This document shows positions 1 to 8,593 of a DNA stretch of 22,440 bases, piece by piece. The stretch is from Gemmatimonadota bacterium. Lineage in GTDB: Bacteria > Latescibacterota > UBA2968 > UBA8231. The position numbers were made by a program, and so were the translations under genes. A model generated the notes under the pieces. It was not told the DNA's origin and searched no databases. It saw only the letters and a program-made list of their open reading frames with translations. Position 1 is the first letter of the stretch, and each line of letters opens with the position of its first letter. The stretch is from assembly GCA_028875335.1 (NCBI GenBank), contig JAPPEF010000150.1, positions 1 through 22,440 of the forward strand. Direction: 5' to 3'.

Positions 1-1991
1 TCAACATGGGCGTCGTAAATCGCTTGGGACGCATTGATGACGGGACGACGACATCGGATTGCGATTCGGCTGAGATTGAGCGTCAGATTTCGCTCAAGGT
101 CTCTTTGTTAAATGGCCAGTGGCAGGATCACCACCTCAATATAATCGATACGCCGGGCTACGCAGATTTTATCTCCGAGGCCAAGGCAGCGCTGCGCGTG
201 TCCGACGCGGCCATTGCTGTCGTAGATTCGGTCGCCGGAGTGGAGATCGGTACTGAGCGAACTTGGAATTTCGCTGCCGACTATAATTTGCCCCGGGTGC
301 TATTCATCAACAAGATGGATCGCGCCGATGCCGACGCCGACCAGATCTTAGAGATGGTTCAAGAGCGTTTCGGGCGCCAAGTCGTGCCTTTGCAAATGGT
401 GGTAAACCCCGGTGAGGGGTTTAACCATATTGTCGATTTGGTTGCCATGAAAGCCTATGCATACCAAGATGGTAAGGCCACTGAAGGAGACATACCTGAC
501 GAGATCCAGGGCCGCGCCGAAGAGTTGCGTGAGCAGCTAGTAGAATCCATCGCCGAGACCGACGAAGAACTGATGGAAAAGTATTTCAGCGAGGGCGAGT
601 TGACCACCGAAGATATAGTTGCTGGTTTGCGCCAAGCCATGTTACAGCGCGAAATTTTTCCGGTCTTTTTCGGAGATGCCTACAACAATGTCGGCATCGA
701 TCAGCTGCTGAATGCCTTGGTGCAATACGGGCCGTCGCCGGCCGAGGCGGCAGGACTCAGATTCCAGGATGGCGAGGAACAGGCAGTTGAGCTTGAAGGT
801 ACCGCTACCGCGCCCTTAGCTGCTCTGGTGTTCAAGACCTTGGCCGAGCAGCACGTAGGTGAGCTTTCTCTGCTGCGCCTCTTCTCTGGAGCGATCAAGA
901 CCGGCGACGAAGTGGCCAACTCAAGTAAACGCACCACTGAGCGCATTGGTCAGATTTATCACCTCAATGGCAACAGGCGGATCGAGGTTGAAAGTGCCGA
1001 GGCCGGCGATATTGTCGCCTTAGTCAAACTCAAGGACACCCATACGACCGATACGCTTTGCGCTAAGGGCGAGTCGCTACAACTTCCGGGCATTGAGTTC
1101 CCCGAGCCACTAATTCGCGTGGCTATTCACGCCAAGGAGCAGGGCGGCGAGGATCGCATTGCTACTGGGCTTTCCCAGTTGCACGAGGAAGATCTGAGCT
1201 TCATCATGAAATACGACGGCGAAGTCCGCCAAACGATCCTGCTCACCCAAGGTGAGTTGCATCTGGAAACTATCGTTAGCCGCCTTAAAGAACGCTTTAG
1301 CGTGGAGATCGATATGGAGGTGCCGCGAATTCCTTATCGAGAAACGATCCGCGGCAACGCCGATGCGCAATACCGGCACAAGAAGCAGTCGGGCGGACGG
1401 GGGCAGTTTGGCGAAGTGTTTCTGCGCATTGCTCCCAAGGGGCGCGGTGAAGGGTTTGAATTTCTCAATGAGGTCGTCGGCGGCAATATCCCGACCAACT
1501 TCATCCCCGCGGTGGAAAAGGGGATCGTCGAGACGTTGAGCGAGGGACCAGTGGCCGGTTACCAAGTCATTGATGTGGCTGCTACCGTATACGACGGTAA
1601 GCACCACGCAGTAGACTCGGACGAAGTTTCTTTTAAGTTGGCCGGCTCCCACGCCTTCAGGGATGCCTTCCTCAAGGCCAAGCCGGTGCTGCTAGAACCT
1701 ATTTATCAGCTAGAGATTACGGTGCCCGAAGAATTCATGGGCGACGTGATGGGCGATCTCTCGTCGCGACGGGGTCGGATCAGCGGTATGGACACCTCAG
1801 GCCATTTTCAAGTCATCCATGCCGAGGCCCCCTTAGCCGAAATCGACCGTTACGCGACGTCGCTGCGCTCAATGACGCAGGGCAAGGGATTCCACGCACA
1901 GCGATTCAACCGTTACGAGGACGTCCCCGGCGATATCATGGCTAAGATCGTTGAGGATTCGCAGAAGGCCAAGGGAAGAGAAGCGGCGTAA
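1..1991 (+). CDS. EF-G-like translational GTPase, 5' end cut off by the window edge
   Basis: Member of the elongation factor G-like family (EF-G-2/FusA2-like, distinct from canonical EF-G). The frame is open to the left edge, so the P-loop (G1) and about 25-30 N-terminal residues lie outside the window. Counting from the first Met at base 6, the switch-I region reads EIERQISL (23-30) instead of the ERGITI type, G3 is DTPGYADF (48-55), and G4 is NKMDR (102-106). Domains II-V follow: the domain IV start RHKKQSGGRGQFGEV is intact, and the domain V signature DVMGDLSSRRGRI lies near the end. Canonical EF-G has His after DTPG; here it is Tyr, as I recall for this sub-family. The product probably acts on ribosomes, but whether in translocation, recycling or stress is not shown. 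It is followed by an intrinsic terminator, so it ends its own transcription unit. Confidence 0.93.
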   Translation, partial: NMGVVNRLGRIDDGTTTSDCDSAEIERQISLKVSLLNGQWQDHHLNIIDTPGYADFISEAKAALRVSDAAIAVVDSVAGVEIGTERTWNFAADYNLPRVLFINKMDRADADADQILEMVQERFGRQVVPLQMVVNPGEGFNHIVDLVAMKAYAYQDGKATEGDIPDEIQGRAEELREQLVESIAETDEELMEKYFSEGELTTEDIVAGLRQAMLQREIFPVFFGDAYNNVGIDQLLNALVQYGPSPAEAAGLRFQDGEEQAVELEGTATAPLAALVFKTLAEQHVGELSLLRLFSGAIKTGDEVANSSKRTTERIGQIYHLNGNRRIEVESAEAGDIVALVKLKDTHTTDTLCAKGESLQLPGIEFPEPLIRVAIHAKEQGGEDRIATGLSQLHEEDLSFIMKYDGEVRQTILLTQGELHLETIVSRLKERFSVEIDMEVPRIPYRETIRGNADAQYRHKKQSGGRGQFGEVFLRIAPKGRGEGFEFLNEVVGGNIPTNFIPAVEKGIVETLSEGPVAGYQVIDVAATVYDGKHHAVDSDEVSFKLAGSHAFRDAFLKAKPVLLEPIYQLEITVPEEFMGDVMGDLSSRRGRISGMDTSGHFQVIHAEAPLAEIDRYATSLRSMTQGKGFHAQRFNRYEDVPGDIMAKIVEDSQKAKGREAA

Positions 1992-2013
1992 GCGGCTTCT
2001 CCCATTCGTTGTA

Positions 2014-2054
2014 AAGGGCGGTCGGCCAAAGCGGGCGACCGCCCTTCGCTTTTT
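2014..2054 (+). terminator. intrinsic (Rho-independent) terminator of the EF-G-like gene
   Basis: A perfect 11-bp GC-rich stem (2014-2024 pairing with 2036-2046) with an 11-nt loop is followed after three bases by five T residues (2050-2054). It starts 23 nt after the TAA stop of the EF-G-like gene. It separates that gene from the yebC-ruv operon. Confidence 0.88.
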
Positions 2055-2171
2055 GGATTGCGCGGGGTTTTTTATCTTAATAATGTCATAGAAACGGTCG
2101 ATTTTCCCCGAGCAATGCTCCTGTTTTGAGGAGTGTGAGTACGCGCGGGGATTGGCAAGGAGATAAAGCCG

Positions 2172-2930
2172 ATGTCCGGCCACTCCAAGTGGAGTACAAT
2201 CAAGCGCAAAAAAGGTGCTAACGACGCCAAGCGCGGCAAAATCTTTACTAAGTTGATCCGCGAGCTCTCAGTGGCCGCCCGCAGTGGAGGAGACGAGGGA
2301 TCTAATCCGAGTTTGCGCACGGCAGTCCAGAATGCCAAAGCGGCCAATATGCCCGCGGCAACCATTGAGCGCGCCATACGTCGCGGTACCGGCGACGAGC
2401 CGGGGGCGATATACGAGGAGGGGCTCTTTGAAGGCTATGGTCCCGGTGGGGTGGCCATCATGGTCGAGACCCTATCGGACAACCGCAACCGCACGGTTTC
2501 CGAAATTCGCCATGTATTCACGAAGTACAACGGCAACCTCGCAGAGAGTGGGGCGGTAGCTTGGATGTTTGAACACAAGGGCGTTATCGAAGTGGACAAA
2601 GCCCATGTTTCTGAAGACGACCTCCTATTGGCGGTCGTAGATGCAGGAGGCGAGGATATCCAAGATGGTGACCAAGTCCACGAAGTAACGACCACGGTTG
2701 CCGATTTGGAGCCGGTTAAAAAAGCACTGGAGAACAACGGCATTGCCTTCGCCCAAGCGACGTTGGCTTGGATGCCCAAAAGCGAAAATGTGCTCGAAGT
2801 ACAAGGCGAGGAGGCCGAGAAAATTATTCGACTCCTCGAGGCATTGGAAGATCTAGACGACGTACAGAAGGTCTTTTCCAATTTCGATCTCCGCGAAGAC
2901 GAGTTCGAAAAACTCATAGCTCAGGCCTAG
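2172..2930 (+). CDS. yebC: YebC/PmpR-family (TACO1-like) protein
   Basis: The product has 252 residues, close to the usual 240-250. The family hallmark N-terminus MSGHSKWSTIKRKKG, followed by DAKRGKIFTKLIRE, is intact. Also present are the conserved segments NAKAANMP (about 54-61), EGYGPGGVA (about 87-95) and NRNRTVSEIR (about 104-113). YebC proteins were long annotated as DNA-binding regulators; the mitochondrial homologue TACO1 and recent bacterial work point to a ribosome-associated role in translating difficult stretches such as polyproline. The ATG start has a good Shine-Dalgarno AAGGAG at 2157-2162, nine bases upstream. The gene is first in an operon with ruvC-ruvA-ruvB, a very common bacterial arrangement. 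The 180-nt gap before it holds the previous gene's terminator; I see no convincing promoter there. Confidence 0.96.
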   Translation: MSGHSKWSTIKRKKGANDAKRGKIFTKLIRELSVAARSGGDEGSNPSLRTAVQNAKAANMPAATIERAIRRGTGDEPGAIYEEGLFEGYGPGGVAIMVETLSDNRNRTVSEIRHVFTKYNGNLAESGAVAWMFEHKGVIEVDKAHVSEDDLLLAVVDAGGEDIQDGDQVHEVTTTVADLEPVKKALENNGIAFAQATLAWMPKSENVLEVQGEEAEKIIRLLEALEDLDDVQKVFSNFDLREDEFEKLIAQA

Positions 2931-2942
2931 TGGGGCTTCGCT

Positions 2943-3482
2943 TTGCTTGTTCTTGGGGTAGATCCTAGCAGCACGAGCACTGGCTACGGCTTCGTCGAAT
3001 ATAGCAAGCGCAAGGCCCGCTATGTTGCCTGTGGCTGTATCCGCCCTAAGGAAGATGCGTTCGAGGATCGGCTGGTGTACATGTTCGACGAGATGACGCG
3101 GCTCATCGACGAATACGCCCCAGACGAGGGCGCGATCGAAACCACGTTCTTCGGCAAGGACGCCACCGCGGCGGCCAAGCTGGGCCAAGCGAGAGGCGTC
3201 CTGATCGTTGCCATGCGCAAAGCCGGTTTGCCTATTGCCCACTATACGCCGGCAGTGGTTAAAAGGTCAGTAACTGGGAATGGCCAAGCGACCAAACAAC
3301 AGGTCCAGTTCATGGTAGCTCGCAGGTTAGGTCTAGAGGAAGTGCCCAAGCCCCTCGATGCATCAGACGCCTTGGCCATTGTGCTGTGTCACACCCAGCA
3401 GTCCGGCCGGGTTTTATGCGAGGGCCGAGGACAGCGCAAGCCTGAGATAGAGGCTTTGCTCAGCCGCATGGTGCGGCGTTAG
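2943..3482 (+). CDS. ruvC: Holliday junction resolvase RuvC (crossover junction endodeoxyribonuclease)
   Basis: RuvC cuts Holliday junctions symmetrically while bound to the RuvAB branch-migration motor. The 179 residues compare with 173 in E. coli. The four metal-binding acidic residues of the RNase-H-like fold are visible: Asp7 (in LGVDPSS), Glu66 (AIETTFF), and Asp139 and Asp142 (LDASDALAI). The conserved KLGQARG segment (79-85) follows Glu66. The start is TTG at 2943; it puts Asp7 in its family position and follows GGGG at 2932-2935. It begins 12 nt after the yebC stop and ends 8 nt before ruvA, so it is almost certainly cotranscribed with both. Confidence 0.97.
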   Translation: MLVLGVDPSSTSTGYGFVEYSKRKARYVACGCIRPKEDAFEDRLVYMFDEMTRLIDEYAPDEGAIETTFFGKDATAAAKLGQARGVLIVAMRKAGLPIAHYTPAVVKRSVTGNGQATKQQVQFMVARRLGLEEVPKPLDASDALAIVLCHTQQSGRVLCEGRGQRKPEIEALLSRMVRR

Positions 3483-3490
3483 GTATATCC

Positions 3491-4081
3491 GTGATAACAC
3501 ACCTGCGCGGAACACTCCTGTCCAAATCACCTACCCATGCCGTCGTCGATGTCGGGGGCGTGGGGTATGGCTTAGCCATATCCCTGATTACTTTCGATCA
3601 ACTACCCCCAGCCTCCGAGGCAGTCCATTTGTCTACCTATCTCTACGTGCGCGAAGACCGCATGGAGCTCTTCGGCTTTGCCGATGAGGAAGAGCGGGAG
3701 GTCTTCGAGTTGCTGATAGGCGTTTCGGGCATCGGTCCTCATTCGGCGTTGACCGTGCTGTCGGGCATGACCCTGCGCGATTTGCAGGAGGCCATCTTAC
3801 AGGAGCGCGTAGCTGAACTGACGGCGATCAAGGGCATCGGTCGCAGGACCGCAGAACGCTTGGTACTCGATCTAAAGGACAAGGTCCGAGTGAGTGCCTC
3901 GGCGTCCGGCGAAGCGGCCTCAGAGGCCAAACCCGGTGCCAGCGAGGAGGCAGCAAAGGCCCTGATGACGTTGGGGTACGCAGCGCCTGCCGCGCGCCAA
4001 GCGGTGCGCAAGGCCGTCGAAAAGCACGGGACCGACCTGAGTGTGCAACAGCTAATCAAACTGGCCCTTAAGGAACGCTGA
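3491..4081 (+). CDS. ruvA: Holliday junction branch-migration complex DNA-binding subunit RuvA
   Basis: RuvA forms a tetramer that holds the four-way junction open and recruits RuvB. The 196 residues cover all three domains: an N-terminal OB fold (about 1-62) with the acidic pin pair Glu55-Asp56 in YVREDRMELFGF, two helix-hairpin-helix motifs (VSGIGPHSAL 78-87 and IKGIGRRTAERL 113-124), and a C-terminal UBA-like RuvB-binding domain (about 151-196). An Ala/Ser/Glu-rich flexible linker (about 134-152) joins the last two, as is usual. The start is GTG at 3491. It lies between ruvC (8-nt gap) and ruvB (10-nt gap to the chosen start). Confidence 0.97.
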   Translation: MITHLRGTLLSKSPTHAVVDVGGVGYGLAISLITFDQLPPASEAVHLSTYLYVREDRMELFGFADEEEREVFELLIGVSGIGPHSALTVLSGMTLRDLQEAILQERVAELTAIKGIGRRTAERLVLDLKDKVRVSASASGEAASEAKPGASEEAAKALMTLGYAAPAARQAVRKAVEKHGTDLSVQQLIKLALKER

Positions 4082-4091
4082 AGGCTTGGCC

Positions 4092-5117
4092 ATGGACCAT
4101 CGATCCATTGACCCTAGTGGCGGAGACGACGACCTTCAGTTCGACAATACGCTGCGTCCTCAGTCCCTTGCCGAGATGCTGGGACAAGAGAAGACCAAGC
4201 AGCAGCTCGGCATTGCCATTGAAGCCGCTCGGCAGCGCGGCGAAGCTATGGATCACGTGCTGCTATACGGTCCGCCCGGTCTGGGCAAGACGACGCTTGC
4301 GTATGTGATCGCCAAAGAGCTAGGCGTTGAAATCTATCCCACTTCAGGACCTTTGCTTGAGCGTCCGAGCGATTTAGCTGGCATGCTCACGACCATGGAG
4401 CCACGCGACGTACTCTTCATTGACGAGATTCACCGCGTCAACCGCGTGGTTGAAGAATATCTGTACTCGGCAATGGAGGACTTCAAAATTGATATCATCA
4501 TCGACCAAGGCCCGGCGGCCCGCTCCGTCAGCGTGCCCCTGGAGCCTTTTACCTTGATTGGGGCCACGACGCGCCAGGGTCTGTTGACTTCGCCGATGCG
4601 CGCGCGCTTTGGGCTCATTGCACATCTCGACTACTACTCGGTTGCCGAACTTGCCGCGATCGTCAAGCGCGACGCTCGTCTGCTGAATTTATCGGTTTCA
4701 GAGTCGGGCGCGATGGAACTTGCCCGTCGCTCCCGCGGTACGGCGCGGATTGCCAAGCGCTGGCTGCGCCGAGCGCGCGATTTTGCCCAAGTGGAAAGCG
4801 AAGGGGAGATCGATGCAGAGGTGGTGCAAAAGGCACTCGTCATCCAGGATGTCGACGAGATGGGGCTCGATAAGATGGATATCACGTTGCTGCGGGCCAT
4901 TATTGAAAAATTCAACGGCGGTCCGGTCGGCCTGAGCAATATAGCGGCCACAATCGGCGAGGAGGCCGAGACAATCGAGGAAGTGGTCGAGCCTTATTTG
5001 ATCAAAGAAGGGTTTATTAAGCGCACCCCTAAGGGCCGCATGGCTATGCCGCGAGCTTGGGAGCGCCTCGGCCTTGAGCCACCGCCAAGCCCCGGCGAGC
5101 AATTGGAACTTCTATGA
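4092..5117 (+). CDS. ruvB: Holliday junction branch-migration motor ATPase RuvB
   Basis: RuvB is the hexameric AAA+ motor that pumps DNA through the RuvA-bound junction. From ATG 4092 the product has 341 residues (336 in E. coli). Visible motifs are Walker A GPPGLGKTT (60-68), Walker B LFIDEIHR with DEIH at 111-114, sensor 1 GATTR (157-161), the arginine-finger region MRARFG (about 169-174) and sensor 2 RGTARIAKRWLRR (215-227). A winged-helix DNA-binding domain ends the protein. I chose ATG 4092 over an in-frame TTG at 4086 because AAGG at 4081-4084 is seven bases from the ATG but one base from the TTG. Sensor 2 differs slightly from the usual RGTPRIANRLLRR. The stop overlaps the tsaB start (ATGA, 5114-5117), implying translational coupling. 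Confidence 0.97.
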   Translation: MDHRSIDPSGGDDDLQFDNTLRPQSLAEMLGQEKTKQQLGIAIEAARQRGEAMDHVLLYGPPGLGKTTLAYVIAKELGVEIYPTSGPLLERPSDLAGMLTTMEPRDVLFIDEIHRVNRVVEEYLYSAMEDFKIDIIIDQGPAARSVSVPLEPFTLIGATTRQGLLTSPMRARFGLIAHLDYYSVAELAAIVKRDARLLNLSVSESGAMELARRSRGTARIAKRWLRRARDFAQVESEGEIDAEVVQKALVIQDVDEMGLDKMDITLLRAIIEKFNGGPVGLSNIAATIGEEAETIEEVVEPYLIKEGFIKRTPKGRMAMPRAWERLGLEPPPSPGEQLELL

Positions 5118-5812
5118 GCGCGCACGGTCGCGATGTGATTCTGGCGTTGGACGCGGCTACCCCGGTTGGTAGCGTAGCGCTCTGTGCAGCAGAAGGGATC
5201 GTCGTCAGTCGCTATTTCGATGTGGGATTGCAGCATTCGCAGCGACTGTTCAGCGAGGTGGAGGTAGCACTGGAGGCCGCAGACATGGATGTCGAGGGAG
5301 TGCGGGCCGTAGCCGTCGCGGTTGGGCCAGGGTCGTTTACTGGCCTGCGGATCGGGCTGAGCGCAGCGAAGGGCTTGTGTTTGGCCGCGGGCAAGGATCT
5401 AGTGACGGTTTCAACGCTGGAAGCACTGGCTGCCCGTCTGCCATTTGCTCGCCTTCCCGTTTCCACTGTTCTCGACGCGCGCAAGCGCGAGGTCTATGCT
5501 GCGCTCTACGACACGGCGACGGGCGTGCCGGTCGAATTGGTACCGCCCCGGGCCATCGCACCAGAGCAGTTAGCCCAAGAGCGGGCCAACGCAGCGACGA
5601 TTTACACCGGAGACGGAGCCACGGCCTATCGGGATCTGTTGGCGGACAATTCGGCCGCGCAATTTGCCCCCCTGCCTTGCGCTCGTCCCGACGCCGGGAC
5701 TATTGGCTGGCTGGCGCTGTCCAAGCTGGAGAAAGGCCAGACTGCGGACTTGGATTCGGTGGAACCTGAATACTTGCGCTCGCCCGATGCTCGTCCCCTG
5801 GCGCGGGCATGA
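5114..5812 (+). CDS. tsaB: tRNA t6A37 threonylcarbamoyltransferase complex subunit TsaB
   Basis: TsaB is the inactive ASKHA-fold partner that scaffolds TsaD and TsaE during t6A formation at position 37 of ANN-decoding tRNAs. The 232 residues match the family. Seen are the first-strand motif LALDAATPVGSVAL (10-23), the conserved HSQRL (41-45), and the diagnostic GPGSFTGLRIG (71-81) followed by SAAKGL. The C-terminal half is shorter and divergent, as usual for TsaB, and lacks the metal-binding histidines of TsaD. It overlaps both neighbours by four bases (ATGA with ruvB and with rimI). The tsaB-rimI pairing is widespread. No tsaD or tsaE lies in the window. Confidence 0.93.
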   Translation: MSAHGRDVILALDAATPVGSVALCAAEGIVVSRYFDVGLQHSQRLFSEVEVALEAADMDVEGVRAVAVAVGPGSFTGLRIGLSAAKGLCLAAGKDLVTVSTLEALAARLPFARLPVSTVLDARKREVYAALYDTATGVPVELVPPRAIAPEQLAQERANAATIYTGDGATAYRDLLADNSAAQFAPLPCARPDAGTIGWLALSKLEKGQTADLDSVEPEYLRSPDARPLARA

Positions 5813-6264
5813 GCGACGAGAGTCGCTTCGTTTCGCTAGGGCTGATCCACCTACATCGCTTGCTGGAGATCGAGCGAGTCTCTTTCGCCAATCCGTGGGG
5901 CAAGGCCGATTTTTGCTATTTACTTGCAGATAAAGATGCCCTGTGTTTGGGGCTTTTGCACCGCGGCGAACTGATCGGCTACGCACTGGGTTATTTCGTT
6001 GGCCGCGATTTTCACTTCGCCAGCCTCGCAGTGGTTCCGGCATATAGGAACCAAGGATGGGGTGAGCAGTTGTTGTTGCGGATATTGCGCTTGGCCGCAG
6101 AGCAAGGCGCTAGTTGTTGTGCGCTCGAAGTGCGCTCGGAAAATCGGGCCGCGCGGGCGCTCTACTGCAAGGCGGGGTTCCGGACTGTAGGACGGCGGGC
6201 GGCGTACTACAGCGATCCCCCAGACGCCGCCGTTTTAATGGAATGCAACATAGAGATTTTGTAA
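5809..6264 (+). CDS. rimI: RimI-type GNAT N-acetyltransferase
   Basis: A GNAT-fold enzyme, probably the N-alpha-acetyltransferase that in E. coli modifies ribosomal protein bS18. The 151 residues compare with about 148 in E. coli. The acetyl-CoA pyrophosphate-binding motif R-x-x-G-x-G is at 80-85 (VVPAYRNQGWGEQLL). The downstream segment LEVRSENRAARALYCKAGF (106-124) matches the family and contains the probable catalytic Glu107 and Tyr119. It is translationally coupled to tsaB by an ATGA overlap. The substrate here is unproven, because RimI homologues differ in specificity. It is probably the last gene of the yebC-ruv operon; a 71-nt gap follows. Confidence 0.9.
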   Translation: MSDESRFVSLGLIHLHRLLEIERVSFANPWGKADFCYLLADKDALCLGLLHRGELIGYALGYFVGRDFHFASLAVVPAYRNQGWGEQLLLRILRLAAEQGASCCALEVRSENRAARALYCKAGFRTVGRRAAYYSDPPDAAVLMECNIEIL

Positions 6265-6335
6265 TTTATTTATTATACTCTAACTCTTTCTAGCACAATA
6301 ACTGCCGAAGCCCATAACAGTAGAAGAGGGATGCG

Positions 6336-7445
6336 ATGGCTGAAGTAATTCTGAAGAATATCCGCAAAGTATACGACAAAGACGTGGTGGCTGTGGACGA
6401 CGCCAATATCGAAATCAAGGACAAAGAATTTGTGGTACTCGTCGGCCCTTCGGGCTGCGGCAAGTCCACGACGCTGCGAATGATTGCCGGGCTTGAGGAA
6501 ATCACCGCCGGCGATATTTCGATAGATGGAATGATCGTCAACGACGTGCCCCCCAAAGACCGCGACATCGCCATGGTCTTCCAGAATTACGCGCTCTACC
6601 CGCACATGAGCGTCTATCAAAACATGGCCTTTGGGCTTAAGCTGCGGAAATATCCCAAAGACGAGATTGAGGCGCGAGTGCAAGAAGCGGCCGATATACT
6701 CGGCATCCAAGACTTGCTAGAGCGCAAGCCTAAAGCGCTTTCAGGAGGTCAGCGCCAGCGCGTGGCGGTGGGGCGCGCCATCGTCCGCAAGCCCAAGGTA
6801 TTCCTCTTTGACGAACCGCTCTCCAACCTCGACGCCAAGCTGAGGGTGCAGATGCGCACCGAGATCAGCAAGCTGCACACCCGCCTAGGGGCCACCATGG
6901 TGTACGTAACACACGACCAAGTCGAGGCCATGACCATGGGAGACCGCATAGTGGTCATGCGCGATGGCCTAATCCAGCAGATCGACAAACCTCTCCATCT
7001 CTACAACAAACCCGTCAACCAGTTCGTCGCCGGCTTTATCGGCAGCCCTTCCATGAACTTCATCCGCGGTACGCTATCCTCCAATGGCAGCGGGATAGTC
7101 TTCGACGAAGGCAATGTGCAACTCGCCCTGCCCACCGGCCACGGCGATCAGCTAGGTAGCCGCTTGGGTCAGGAGGTGACGCTGGGCATCCGCCCGGAAG
7201 ACATCCACGACCCGGATACCATTGGCCGCAATGTCGAGACCGTGGAGATTACGGCCAAGGTCGAAGTGGTCGAACCCATGGGCAACGAGGTCTTCCTCAA
7301 CCTGACCACCGGCAAGACCGCTTTCGTCGCGCGCGTTGATCCGTTGCACATGCCGCAAGTTGACCAAACGGTGCGGTTGGTCATCGAGATAGACAAAGCC
7401 CACTTTTTTGCTCTGGACAATCAAGAGAGCCTGTTGCAGAAATAG
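6336..7445 (+). CDS. MalK/UgpC-family sugar ABC transporter ATP-binding protein
   Basis: This is the cytoplasmic ATPase subunit of carbohydrate (CUT1-type) importers; 369 residues is typical of MalK, UgpC and MsmK. The nucleotide-binding domain has Walker [10 protein letters not shown] (37-45), Q-loop [11 protein letters not shown] with Gln83, signature LSGGQ (135-139), Walker B FLFDE (156-160), D-loop SNLDA and switch His193 ([10 protein letters not shown]). The C-terminal 235-369 region matches the MalK-type OB/TOBE regulatory domain, including LGIRPEDI. The ATG has GAGGG at 6326-6330, five bases upstream. No permease or sugar-binding protein lies beside it, so it may serve several importers encoded elsewhere, as MsmK/MsiK do. 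The short leader is AT-rich and contains TATACT (6274-6279), but no convincing -35 element. Confidence 0.95.
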   Translation: MAEVILKNIRKVYDKDVVAVDDANIEIKDKEFVVLVGPSGCGKSTTLRMIAGLEEITAGDISIDGMIVNDVPPKDRDIAMVFQNYALYPHMSVYQNMAFGLKLRKYPKDEIEARVQEAADILGIQDLLERKPKALSGGQRQRVAVGRAIVRKPKVFLFDEPLSNLDAKLRVQMRTEISKLHTRLGATMVYVTHDQVEAMTMGDRIVVMRDGLIQQIDKPLHLYNKPVNQFVAGFIGSPSMNFIRGTLSSNGSGIVFDEGNVQLALPTGHGDQLGSRLGQEVTLGIRPEDIHDPDTIGRNVETVEITAKVEVVEPMGNEVFLNLTTGKTAFVARVDPLHMPQVDQTVRLVIEIDKAHFFALDNQESLLQK

Positions 7446-7453
7446 GGATTGGC

Positions 7454-8593
7454 TTGGACAGCACGGGCGGCACCCCGCACTCCGGGGAGTTCAACGATCT
7501 GGCTCGTCGAGACCGGGCTGGGGCAGTGGCCGCAGCTTGGCTTGAATCGGGCCGCATTCCCCATGCGGTTCTCATCTGCGGGGCCGAGGGAACCGGTAAA
7601 CGGCGCTTTGCGCTCGCGTGGGCGAAAGCTCTGCTGTGCACTGGCAGCGGACCTTTCGCCTGCAACCGCTGCCCGAACTGCCGCAAGGTCGCCTCGCTCG
7701 TACATCCCGACCTCCACACTGCCTTGCCGCTTCCTCCTCGCCGAGGCAAGCAGAGGCTTTCGCTTGCAGACTTGCGCGATTCCGTAGTGGAGTACGTCCA
7801 CGACGCGGGTGCAACTCTGCCTAGTAACGCCAATATCGCGGTTGAGCACCTGCGTCAGTTGCAAAGAGAACTGGCGTTTGCACCGACGGAATCTCCGCGC
7901 AAGATCGGTCTGATCTTCGCCGCCGAGCGGATGCACCCAGCGGGTGCCAATTCGCTGCTCAAGCTCTTGGAAGAGCCTCCAGCCCGGGCTGTCGTCGCGT
8001 TGGTTTCGGCGGCACCAGAACGCCTCCTGCCCACCGTGCTCTCGCGCTGCCAGCGCATGATTTTGAGTCCCCTAGATGCAGCGACCTTGCGGGCGCAACT
8101 CGAACAAGAGGGCGTGTCTGGGGAGCGTTTGGAACTGGCCGTGCGCATGGGGGCTGGCTCGTTGCAGCAGGGCAAAGAGGTGGCTGCCGGGGCGTTTGAC
8201 GGAACGCGGCAACTGGTAGAGTCGTTTCTTAGTGGTGGCTTGGAGCAGCGGGACGAGGTCTATTGGAGCGTCCTTGAGGAGTTGGGGGGGGATCGGGGGC
8301 AGTTAGAGCGTTTTTTGCAAGTCTGCGATCTGTATCTACGGGATCTTTTCCTGTTGGCGCACGGCCGCGACGCATCCATCGTTCAAGTAGATCGGCGTCC
8401 TTATTTGGAAAACCTGCTAGAGAAAATAGACGCTGCCCGAGCTTCCTTAGAGATCGACCGCGCAGCCGAGACCTTGGGGCACAACGCTAGTCCGCAGTTA
8501 GTGTTGACTGACTTGTGGCGCGGCTTGCGCCGTGGGGGGTCAGCACTGGTGCCTCCGCCCGACCCGAGCTTGGCGAGGACACGGCGTTGGTAA
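7454..8593 (+). CDS. holB: DNA polymerase III delta' subunit (clamp loader)
   Basis: HolB is the AAA+ clamp-loader subunit that works with DnaX and HolA to place the sliding clamp on DNA. The 379 residues contain a P-loop-like GAEGTGKR (43-50), the zinc-module cysteines Cys62, Cys70, Cys73 and Cys76, the conserved ANSLLKLLEEPP (165-176), and the SRC motif LSRCQ (196-200). The C-terminal half is the less conserved collar region. The start is TTG at 7454 with AGGGA at 7444-7448, five bases upstream. The stop TAA lies inside the start of rsmA. DnaX is a related alternative, but the length and the absence of DnaX-type C-terminal domains favour HolB. Confidence 0.9.
   Translation: MDSTGGTPHSGEFNDLARRDRAGAVAAAWLESGRIPHAVLICGAEGTGKRRFALAWAKALLCTGSGPFACNRCPNCRKVASLVHPDLHTALPLPPRRGKQRLSLADLRDSVVEYVHDAGATLPSNANIAVEHLRQLQRELAFAPTESPRKIGLIFAAERMHPAGANSLLKLLEEPPARAVVALVSAAPERLLPTVLSRCQRMILSPLDAATLRAQLEQEGVSGERLELAVRMGAGSLQQGKEVAAGAFDGTRQLVESFLSGGLEQRDEVYWSVLEELGGDRGQLERFLQVCDLYLRDLFLLAHGRDASIVQVDRRPYLENLLEKIDAARASLEIDRAAETLGHNASPQLVLTDLWRGLRRGGSALVPPPDPSLARTRRW
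8575..8579 (+). promoter_or_regulatory. ribosome binding site of rsmA, inside holB
   Basis: GAGGA lies seven bases before TTG 8587. It decides the rsmA start in favour of that TTG over a GTG at 8515, which has no comparable site and would add 24 residues with no family counterpart. Confidence 0.75.

Noticed and set aside
1110..1652. 180-codon open frame on the minus strand
   Set aside because: Antisense to the conserved domain III-IV region of the EF-G-like gene.
2058..2086. Possible promoter before yebC (TTGCGC, 17 nt, TAATGT)
   Set aside because: Only three of six matches in each box; not distinguishable from chance.
6274..6279. TATACT as a -10 element before the MalK-type ATPase gene
   Set aside because: A good -10 match, but no -35 element at the right distance, so I do not call a promoter.
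8515..8586. 24-codon upstream extension of rsmA from GTG
   Set aside because: The extra residues have no counterpart in RsmA, and GAGGA is correctly spaced for TTG 8587.
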